Source: Pseudalkalibacillus sp052246725 (GTDB lineage: Bacteria > Bacillota > Bacilli > Bacillales > Fictibacillaceae). From it: 64,000 nucleotides of DNA. A program made the translations under genes and the position numbers. The number at the start of each line of letters is the position of its first letter. Position 1 is the first letter of the stretch. The DNA lies in NCBI GenBank assembly GCA_052246725.1, contig JBQQCL010000008.1; one strand, 5' to 3'. Positions 57,628 to 64,000 of this stretch are shown piece by piece. The notes under the pieces are model-generated. The model did no database searches. It was not told where the DNA came from and saw only the letters and a program-made list of their open reading frames with translations.

Positions 57628-58761
57628 ATGATTTATATGGACCATGCCGCTACGACACCTATGTCTGAAGCAGCATTACGTGTTTATTGTGAAGTTTCAA
57701 CCCGATTTTACGGGAATTCATCAAGCTTGCATGACGTGGGTAGTGAAGCTCAAATTCTGCTTGAGGAATGCCGTAAGCAACTCGCAAACTACTTCAACGG
57801 AAGTCCAGAAGGGATTTATTTTACAAGCGGCGGATCCGAAAGCAATCACCTTGCAATCGTTTCCATGGCGAGAGCGAATGCCTCAAAGGGGAAGCATCTG
57901 ATTACGACTGAAACAGAACATGCATCAGTCGCCAATACCTTCGCCTTTTTAGAAAACGAAGGATTCCGGGTAACGAAAATACCTGTCGATCCTACTGGAC
58001 TGGTCGATGTTGCAGCAATTCGCGAAGCAGTGACGGAAGATACGATCCTGGCAAGCATCGGTCACGCCAACAGTGAAATTGGAACGGTTCAACCCCTGAA
58101 GGAAATCGGCCAACTTTTAAAAGCGAATGGGGTCTTGTTTCATAGCGATTGTGTACAAACCTTCGGAAAAGTTCCGTTTGATTTAAAAACAATCGGATTA
58201 GACAGTTTGTCGGTATCCAGTCATAAAGTGTATGGTCCAAAAGGGGTCGGTGCATGTTATATTGCTCCGGATGTATTGTGGAGGCCCTCCATTCCAGGCT
58301 CTACGCATGAAAAAGGGTTCCGCGCTGGAACAATCAATGTGCCGGGGAATGCTGCGTTTGTTACCGCCGTTGAAGAAATGATGTCGGAAATCTCAGAGTA
58401 TGAAGGTCACTACCGTATGTTGCGGAAAAAATTCGAGGACTTCGCAAAATCTGATGAGCGGATCACGATTGAAGGCCATCCAATTACGCATCTTCCTTCG
58501 ATCATCGGCTTCCGGGTAAAAGGAATGGAAGGACAATATCTCATGCTTGAACTTAACCGGAAGGGCTTTGCTGTCTCGACGGGTTCAGCATGTTCTGTTG
58601 GGAAACAATCGCCTTCGAAAACGATGGTTGCTATCGGGCGGAATCCTGATGAGGCGCGTGAACTCGTGCGAATATCCTTTGGAAAAGCGACAATGGAAAA
58701 AGATGTGGAAGCATTAGTTGCTGCCCTTCAAGGGATTGTTATGAGCATGAAAACGGTCTGA
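57628..58761 (+). CDS. nifS: Cysteine desulfurase for NadA cluster assembly
   Basis: About 377 residues. PLP lysine in SVSSHKVYGPKGVGACY, the N-terminal IYMDHAATTPMSEAALRVY and TSGGSESNHLAI, and the catalytic Cys in STGSACSVGKQSPSKTM. It frees sulfur from cysteine; next to nadBCA it is the NifS paralog dedicated to NadA. ATG at 57628 has AGGAGG six bases upstream. In B. subtilis nifS is followed by the nadR/yrxA regulator gene; here no such gene follows. Confidence 0.93.
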   Translation: MIYMDHAATTPMSEAALRVYCEVSTRFYGNSSSLHDVGSEAQILLEECRKQLANYFNGSPEGIYFTSGGSESNHLAIVSMARANASKGKHLITTETEHASVANTFAFLENEGFRVTKIPVDPTGLVDVAAIREAVTEDTILASIGHANSEIGTVQPLKEIGQLLKANGVLFHSDCVQTFGKVPFDLKTIGLDSLSVSSHKVYGPKGVGACYIAPDVLWRPSIPGSTHEKGFRAGTINVPGNAAFVTAVEEMMSEISEYEGHYRMLRKKFEDFAKSDERITIEGHPITHLPSIIGFRVKGMEGQYLMLELNRKGFAVSTGSACSVGKQSPSKTMVAIGRNPDEARELVRISFGKATMEKDVEALVAALQGIVMSMKTV

Positions 58762-58784
58762 AACTCTCTAAATCTAATCCCAAC

Positions 58785-58880
58785 AATTTTAGAGGACACC
58801 AGGAACCTTATTTACCAAAAACCTGGGGAAATCGGCTACTTTTTACCCAAATAGCGGAACAGTTGTCCTCTAATTTTTTT
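58785..58880 (+). repeat. Inverted pair of TTAGAGGACACCAGG repeats after nifS, terminator-like
   Basis: TTAGAGGACA (58789-58798) and TGTCCTCTAA (58864-58873) are exact inverses, the latter followed by TTTTTTT. The unit is related to the TAACGGACACC sites at 7979-8167. It probably terminates nifS transcription despite the long loop. Confidence 0.5.
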
Positions 58881-58968
58881 CAGGTACATCAGAAATAAAA
58901 GGTTGTCCAGAAAATGTACTATTCTCCGAACTTAACAACCCGTTGATCTATCTTATACTCATCTATTT

Positions 58969-60930
58969 TCATTGTAATGGAATCGTTCCGCCAGCTTGTG
59001 AATAGCGTGCATAGAACTCTTGCAGGAACTGGTTCGCAATTAAGGTATCATGTATGATCAGCATATTTTCGTCATTGATGTCATTGCCGTTCGTGCTCCA
59101 GTTGGTCGAGCCCACAACAATAGTCGGATCACTTGAAGAATCCGCATCGATCAACATCGTTTTACTATGAAGCTTGCGGGTTTCAGCGTCCACATAGACC
59201 GGAGCTGGATTTCCCCATCGGATATTCGGATTGTTCTCACTTGTTTGAGATGCTGTCCGTCCGGTCATCTCAATGCTTGCAGACCACCACTGGTTCCAGA
59301 AGCTACTGTCAAAAACACCTTTGACATCAAAGCCTGTCAAAGTCCCTTCAAGATCGTTGTAAGAACCTTCCCACTTGTACTTCAGTTCATCGACCAACGT
59401 TTGATCCGACCAGGCAAAAATCGTGAAATATGCACTGTCATGCGCTTCATTTTTCACAAGATCACTCATCTTCCCGATCGCATCATCTCCTGAAGAAAAA
59501 TAAACTTCCACAGTTTTTCCGCCTATTGTGACCTCGTGTGGTGTATTATCCGTTTTACGAGGACCAAGATTAGCCTCTTGAGGAGAAGGGTTTATTGTTG
59601 TACTTCCCCACATCTCATTGAATTCCGTTTCATAAACAGAAGCCAATTCCGGCGAATGGGTTTCGACGACGTGCTGTTGATTTCCGTCAAGAACATCATT
59701 AGCCATGTTTTCTTCAGAACCATAAAGTCCTGTAACGGTAAAGTTCCAACTGCCTGTGAAAACCCATCGGTCATCGATAATCGCAAATTTATTGTGCATT
59801 TGATTTCCAGGAGAATAGTATGTTCCGTCTGTCTTCTGTTCAGCATCGACAAATAAATGGCCAGATGTTTCAGTTGATCCTACTGTCGTCGTGACAAAAG
59901 GATAATCTTCTGGCGATGCAGGTAATCCGTACTCACTTCGCCTGGCTTGATCCTCCACGGCAAACATAGGCGAGTCTGAGAAAATCGTGATATCATCCGC
60001 TGTACCTATTTGCATATCATTACCGCGAGCCATTTTTTCCAAGTAAAGACGCATTGTTTCAAAGCGTTCAGCATAATGCGGATCTGTTGCATCCTTCGCG
60101 TCCGCCACCACCCGCACTTCAACTCCTTCAGCTGCCTTGTTGGTCAGAGCGTCTACTACATTCGGTAGGTTGATTTCATATGTAGCAAAGTCAATACTGG
60201 TTGTAGCCTGGTTTATCCGGTTAATCAAACGGTCCTCAAGATTCACATTATAATTTGCTTCATTTCCTGAGTTTGCATACCCTAATAACGCGCACTTGTT
60301 GAAATAAACATTGATCGAGCCAATTGTTTCCGAAACATTATTCAGTTGCTCGGTGGTCGAGTCACAAGACGAAGAGCCATTTTCAACTCCAGAAGCAGGT
60401 GTGCCATATCCTCCACTGTATGTAGAGGTTGCAGTAGTCCAGTTGGAAGCTGTTGTCCCGCTTACGGATTCGTCAACCCGTTCCATCGTCGCTTTCGTAT
60501 CATTATTCCCTGCATACCAATCATCCACAGAATCTACTGAGGTGCCGGTATTATCCTTTAATGCCAGTATTTCATTGCTGTTGCCGAGGGCTCCACTGTA
60601 AATCAAGTCTGCCTCAACATCTGATACAGTACTGTCATCTGTCCTTTCCAAGAGATAGTACCCATTCGCAGGAAGCGTGCCGGATAAAGAAATGGAAGGC
60701 GTACCATCAGCAGCATCAAGCGTCCATCCTTCCAGTGAGATATCACTCGTAGTAGGATTGTAGAGTTCAATCCACTCATCATTGTAACTTCCCGTTGTCC
60801 CCATCCAAGCAATTTCATTGATCACGACATCACCTGTGGTTGCAGCCGATGCTTTTTGCCCTTCCGAAATCGGATTTAGGAAACTAGCCGTAAGCGCTGT
60901 CATTAAAACTACTTGTAACCATCTTTTCAT
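58969..60930 (-). CDS. Secreted lamin-tail domain plus phospholipase-D-like nuclease
   Basis: About 653 residues. Signal peptide MKRWLQVVLMTALTASFLNP... to ...KASAA, then a lamin-tail domain (about 35-150: VVINEIAWMGTTGSYNDEWI, YNPTTSDISLEGWTL, GYYLLERTDDSTV), and two PLD motifs: HNKFAIIDDRWVFTGSWN and HSKTMLIDADSSSDPTIVVG, the second followed by STNWS. The first PLD block has an H-x-K-x4-D pattern. The product is likely an extracellular nuclease or phosphodiesterase. ATG at 60930 gives the best signal peptide; the ATG at 60945 has no ribosome site. Confidence 0.85.
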   Translation of the reverse strand: MKRWLQVVLMTALTASFLNPISEGQKASAATTGDVVINEIAWMGTTGSYNDEWIELYNPTTSDISLEGWTLDAADGTPSISLSGTLPANGYYLLERTDDSTVSDVEADLIYSGALGNSNEILALKDNTGTSVDSVDDWYAGNNDTKATMERVDESVSGTTASNWTTATSTYSGGYGTPASGVENGSSSCDSTTEQLNNVSETIGSINVYFNKCALLGYANSGNEANYNVNLEDRLINRINQATTSIDFATYEINLPNVVDALTNKAAEGVEVRVVADAKDATDPHYAERFETMRLYLEKMARGNDMQIGTADDITIFSDSPMFAVEDQARRSEYGLPASPEDYPFVTTTVGSTETSGHLFVDAEQKTDGTYYSPGNQMHNKFAIIDDRWVFTGSWNFTVTGLYGSEENMANDVLDGNQQHVVETHSPELASVYETEFNEMWGSTTINPSPQEANLGPRKTDNTPHEVTIGGKTVEVYFSSGDDAIGKMSDLVKNEAHDSAYFTIFAWSDQTLVDELKYKWEGSYNDLEGTLTGFDVKGVFDSSFWNQWWSASIEMTGRTASQTSENNPNIRWGNPAPVYVDAETRKLHSKTMLIDADSSSDPTIVVGSTNWSTNGNDINDENMLIIHDTLIANQFLQEFYARYSQAGGTIPLQ

Positions 60931-61126
60931 CGCTCGTTGCCCCATTTCAATAATTTTTGTATTAAAAGATTACGATTCTATTAAATACAAAAACGATAAA
61001 GGGTACAACCGAATTTCATGAAGTTTTTGTAAAGTTAGGCCTTATCTCATAGATGGTTGTCCAAACCGTTCACACCCTACTACATAAGATATATATGACT
61101 ATTCATCGGAAGAAGGGAATGATGAA

Positions 61127-61888
61127 ATGAACCACCAACCTAATTCGCCGATCCAACCTTTCTTTGCGAATTCCATCGCAAAGAGTGGAACGCATTTATT
61201 AAAGCCATTATTAGAAGGTATCCCATCCATAAAGCATCAGGCTTTCATTTATCCAGGACTCATTCAACAACTCGACGAGCACATGAAAATCCTATCTTCG
61301 ATGCCTGCCAATCATTTTGCGAATGGCCACCTTCATTACTCTCCTCAATATGCTCAATTGTTCAAACAGCTGAAGATGAAACAGATTTTCTTATACCGTG
61401 ACCCTAGAGACATCGTTGTTTCCTATGCTTACTTTTTCATGAAGTTCAAGGGTCAACCGTACGAGCGTTATTTCAGAGAGAACAATATGAATGTCAGGTC
61501 CAGATGTCTGGCATTGATCAATGGATTCAACAACTCTTACGCACATCGATCGAACATAAAGCAGTTCTATGAGCGGTTTCTGGGCTGGATGTCTGAGGAA
61601 AATATTCATCTCGTCACTTATGAAAGTCTTGTCCATTCAGCAGAATCCCAACGGAATGAACTGAAAAAGATCCTCCGATTTTTGGATATTGAAAAAAGAC
61701 CGATCAAGCTCGATGAAATTGTAAGAAAAATGCAAGCGAATGTGGATCCAGCAAAATCCCCTACATTCCGTAAAGGACAAGCAGGCAATTGGCAGCAAGT
61801 GTTTGATGAGGAAATGAAAGCACAATTCAAAGCAGTAGCAGGCGATCTGTTGATTCAATTAGGCTATGAAAAAGATCATGATTGGTAG
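61127..61888 (+). CDS. Sulfotransferase-domain protein
   Basis: 253 residues. The PAPS-binding features are present: 5'-phosphosulfate loop ANSIAKSGTHLLKPLL, the 3'-phosphate strand IFLYRDPRDIVVSYAYFFMK and the C-terminal FRKGQAGNWQQVF (R-K-G-x-x-G-x-W). It transfers sulfate from PAPS to a hydroxyl or amine. Such enzymes are not common in bacilli and nothing else in the window points to a substrate; a surface glycan is one possibility. It stands alone, with an AAGGG-type site, and is followed by a strong hairpin. Confidence 0.85.
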   Translation: MNHQPNSPIQPFFANSIAKSGTHLLKPLLEGIPSIKHQAFIYPGLIQQLDEHMKILSSMPANHFANGHLHYSPQYAQLFKQLKMKQIFLYRDPRDIVVSYAYFFMKFKGQPYERYFRENNMNVRSRCLALINGFNNSYAHRSNIKQFYERFLGWMSEENIHLVTYESLVHSAESQRNELKKILRFLDIEKRPIKLDEIVRKMQANVDPAKSPTFRKGQAGNWQQVFDEEMKAQFKAVAGDLLIQLGYEKDHDW

Positions 61889-61989
61889 TGTTTTCATAAA
61901 TTTTATAGATACCGCTATGCTTTTGCACTTCGGAAAGGGAGTGAATTTCGAAGGAATCAACACCATTCTTCAACAAAGCCATCTATTAA

Positions 61990-62030
61990 AAAAACCTCTT
62001 TGAAAGCTTCTTTCAAAGAGGTTTATCTTT
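61990..62030. terminator. Perfect 14-bp hairpin terminator
   Basis: AACCTCTTTGAAAG (61994-62007), loop CTT, CTTTCAAAGAGGTT (62011-62024), flanked by A and T runs; it probably serves the sulfotransferase gene. Confidence 0.75.
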
Positions 62031-62032
62031 TA

Positions 62033-62186
62033 CACTTAAAGAAAGTATTAGAATACTTTCTTTAGTATAAGTACACAAGCTGGTGGCTACGGAAGCAATA
62101 CACCGCACAAAGAAAAAGCAATTGCTTTTTCGAGGAACTAATGGCTCAGCCTACGCCTAAGGCTTGGCTATGCCAAGTTTTCTTTA
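62033..62186 (-). repeat. AAAGAAA...TTGGC dispersed repeat, longer variant
   Basis: Starts with CTTAAAGAAAGTATTAGAA and hairpin GAAAGTATTAGAATACTTTC, ends GGCTTGGCTATGCCAAGTTTT. Inside is an extra insert with AAAAAGCAATTGCTTTTT. It is inverted relative to the copies at 43072 and 53842 and reaches the 3' end of the gene at 62184. Confidence 0.6.
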
Positions 62187-62492
62187 GCAAGTTCTATTTG
62201 GTTGTTCAGATAATAAAAATAAGGTCTTTTTCAAATAAAAGTACACATTCTGGAGTTTCAAGGTTGTCCCTTCGATCCGATCGACTTCTTTTTCTGTTGC
62301 AACCGTGATCGTAACTTTTGCGTCTCCATTGCTTTCAATCGTCCCGTACATCTTGTCTGTCGTAAAATATACGGTTCTTCCTTCACTTACCTGTGAACAT
62401 AAATCTTCGAATGATTGAATATAGGTTTTTCTTTCGCTTTCCAACAATGTTTTGTTCATCTGAGCAAAACGTTCTAAACCAATGTTCAACAT
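62184..62492 (-). CDS. Hypothetical protein (102 aa)
   Basis: N-terminal helices (ERFAQMNKTLLESERKTYIQ) precede a beta-rich part (GRTVYFTTDKMYGTIESNGD, KVTITVATEKEVDRIEGTTL). I do not recognise it. AAGGGGGG lies only three bases before the ATG at 62492, so the TTG one codon later may be the start in practice. The last residues (about 8) run into a dispersed repeat, so the natural C-terminus may have been altered by insertion. Confidence 0.55.
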   Translation of the reverse strand: MLNIGLERFAQMNKTLLESERKTYIQSFEDLCSQVSEGRTVYFTTDKMYGTIESNGDAKVTITVATEKEVDRIEGTTLKLQNVYFYLKKTLFLLSEQPNRTC

Positions 62493-62797
62493 TCTCCCCC
62501 CTTCTTGCTATACTTGTAGAATAACAGAAATCGAGGCGAAGTTATTGTATAAATTGACATAAATCGCATCGAACTAAAGAAATAGTGTTATAGAAACAGA
62601 CCTTTCTATCCATAAGAAAATGGATTTCAGCTCATTTACATAACTATATTACTATAAAATACCTATATAAAATTACATCGTTGTTTGTGTTATTATTTTT
62701 TCAGAATAGATGTTCTTTTCGTTTATAAACGGTATAATGATAATAATTTATATTCGACAGAAACCTCTCTGGTTTTTGTCTTTAAGGAGACACGAAG
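62493..62797. promoter_or_regulatory. Divergent promoter region with palindrome CGTTTATAAACG
   Basis: The 305-bp AT-rich gap holds the ytvI promoter: TATAAT at 62733-62738 directly after the perfect palindrome CGTTTATAAACG (62720-62731), which could be an operator or part of a sporulation-sigma promoter. The -35 box is unclear. Confidence 0.4.
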
Positions 62798-63829
62798 TTG
62801 GAATTGAAGAAATACATCCCGTTCCTATTACTCGTCGGACTCATTATTTTCCTGATTCCTTATAGTATCCCGCTTGTATTGGCTCTTTTGACTGCTGTAC
62901 TTTTAGAGCCTTTTGTGAAGCTGTTGATACGTTCGTTTTCACTCAAGCGTGTGTGGAGTGTGGCGATCACGTTCACCCTCTTCCTTGCATTGATGGCACT
63001 TGGGTGTTATTGGGCTGTTACCACCCTAGTTGTCCAGATTATTGAAATTACTGAACAGCTACCGGAGTATGCGCAATATATCTTTGAAAACGTTGAAGCC
63101 CTTATTTTCCAATTGCAACAATATTATCAGGAGATTCCACCTGAATATGTTTCTACAATCCAGGATGCATTGAATGATCTTCGTCAATTTTCAGTCGACT
63201 TCCTATCCAATATCGCTAATGGTTTAGTTGGATTTCTAACAGCTGTTCCAGTTCTGCTCATCAAGCTTCTTATCTATTTGGTGAGTTTGTTCTTAATCAG
63301 CCTGGATCTCCCAAAAATTCATGCCGGGTTTCTCAACATGTTTTCAGAGGAGGCGAAAGAAAAGGTGCAGCTGGTACTCAAACAGCTCTCATTCGCCTTT
63401 GTCGGTTTTCTCAGAGCGCAGGTAATCTTGAGTTTTCTTACTTTCATCATCGCGTGGGTCGGTCTTCTGATCCTCGATGTAAAATACGCCTTACTCCTTT
63501 CACTGTTGATTGTGCTTGTAGATATCCTTCCGATATTAGGAACAGGTTCATTTCTCGTACCCTGGGCCTTATACAACCTGTATGTCGGTGACCAACGATT
63601 AGCCATCGGATTGCTCGTCCTCTTCTTGTTGATTACGATCTTCAGAAGGATTATCGAACCTAAGATTCTTGGATCGAGTCTGGGAATCAGCGCATTATCC
63701 GCATTGGCCAGTCTTTACATTGGATTTGCGTTGCTGGGCATAGTCGGTTTGATCATCGGGCCAGCACTAGTAATTATCATTAAATCCCTTGTCAAAGCTG
63801 GATTCCTGAACGTGAAAATTGATTTTTAA
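62798..63829 (+). CDS. ytvI: YtvI-type AI-2E family membrane protein
   Basis: 343 residues, TTG start with AAGGAG eight bases upstream. Eight or so TM helices: YIPFLLLVGLIIFLIPYSIP, AITFTLFLALMALGCYW, the central amphipathic segment ITEQLPEYAQYIFENVEALI, and the C-terminal FRRIIEPKILGSSLGISALS and GLIIGPALVIII typical of AI-2E permease-like proteins. The sporulation membrane protein YtvI of B. subtilis belongs here; the function is not established. It ends at a hairpin terminator. Confidence 0.82.
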   Translation: MELKKYIPFLLLVGLIIFLIPYSIPLVLALLTAVLLEPFVKLLIRSFSLKRVWSVAITFTLFLALMALGCYWAVTTLVVQIIEITEQLPEYAQYIFENVEALIFQLQQYYQEIPPEYVSTIQDALNDLRQFSVDFLSNIANGLVGFLTAVPVLLIKLLIYLVSLFLISLDLPKIHAGFLNMFSEEAKEKVQLVLKQLSFAFVGFLRAQVILSFLTFIIAWVGLLILDVKYALLLSLLIVLVDILPILGTGSFLVPWALYNLYVGDQRLAIGLLVLFLLITIFRRIIEPKILGSSLGISALSALASLYIGFALLGIVGLIIGPALVIIIKSLVKAGFLNVKIDF

Positions 63830-63862
63830 GAGGTTGACCGTAGTTTTGGTCGATCTCTTTTT
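63827..63862 (+). terminator. Terminator after ytvI
   Basis: Stem AGAGGTTGACC / GGTCGATCTCT with a TTTTTT tail, starting at the stop codon. Confidence 0.75.
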
Positions 63863-63869
63863 TACATTG

Positions 63870-64000
63870 GCTATTTTCGCAAACTTTGTTGCTCTTGCAC
63901 TTAAAGAAAGTATAAAATACTTTCTTCAGTATAAGGGCAGCTAAGGCTCGACCTACAAAAGGCTTGGTCTCGCCAAGTTTTCTTTAAAAGTCGTTGATTT
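63870..64000. mobile_element. Left part of a second MITE-like element (runs off window)
   Basis: GCTATTTTCGCAAACTTTG... through ...AAAAGTCGTTGATTT agrees with 21570-21700 with only two or so mismatches. The right end and any target duplication lie beyond the window; from the first copy I would expect TTTACATTG to recur there. Confidence 0.75.

Noticed and set aside
1..64000. tRNA, rRNA, prophage or complete IS elements
   Set aside because: I found no tRNA-like cloverleaf with CCA end, no rRNA signature, no phage structural genes and no transposase or integrase reading frame.

Overview
The window looks like chromosome of a spore-forming member of the Bacillaceae with moderate GC. Supporting signs are strong AGGAGG-type ribosome binding sites, many TTG and GTG starts, SigA-type promoters, a YtvI-type sporulation membrane protein, an intracellular subtilisin with a LIPY pro-motif, the nadBCA/nifS divergon and a DctB-DctS-DctR sensor set. 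I see no rRNA, tRNA, CRISPR array, phage module or complete insertion sequence. Species cannot be named from this alone.

Layout. 1-15 kb: small accessory genes (HEPN-like fragment, acetyltransferases, VOC proteins, a VTT membrane protein, an ECF sigma factor paired with a second-type ClpP, alcohol dehydrogenase, cold-shock protein, SMP-30 protein). It includes a deletion scar near 11.0 kb and several single-base frameshifts. 13-20 kb: a catabolic block on the minus strand (TAXI-type TRAP binding protein, DUF1850, fused TRAP permease, fumarylacetoacetate-hydrolase-type enzyme, divergent SDR), opposite an isoaspartyl dipeptidase. 20-24 kb: a secreted glucanase-type glycosidase cut off from its promoter and LacI-type operator by a MITE-like insertion, then a repeat-rich 1.4 kb gap. 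24-30.5 kb: DctR-DctS and divergent DctB-DUF3870, followed by glaH-lhgO (glutarate to L-2-hydroxyglutarate to 2-oxoglutarate). A strong promoter and a terminator-bearing leader precede glaH-lhgO.

31-36.4 kb: membrane proteins, a self-regulating PadR operon, and a polymorphic toxin (PrsW-like membrane protease fused to a type-30 toxin domain) with its putative HEAT-like immunity gene. 36.8-42 kb: MFS transporter, then a small exported protein carrying three copies of a DPxWPDxPV motif, divergent from an HTH-TPR regulator. This pair looks like an undescribed RRNPP-type peptide signalling system. 42-53 kb: intracellular subtilisin, OFA-type MFS, CBO0543-like membrane proteins, an epimerase, and a molybdopterin oxidoreductase/two-component/DM13 operon. 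53-64 kb: thioesterase, NAD synthesis genes (nadA, nadC, nadB and nifS), secreted lamin-tail/phospholipase-D protein, sulfotransferase and ytvI.

Several families of short dispersed intergenic repeats recur: a roughly 456-bp MITE-like element with a 9-bp target duplication, a roughly 285-bp element bounded by GAGGCTGGGACAAA inverted repeats, a 90-150-bp AAAGAAA...TTGGC family, and mini-arrays with a 20-22 bp period. At least four protein genes carry single-base indels, three of them in or beside short G/C runs, so sequencing error is a real alternative to gene decay.
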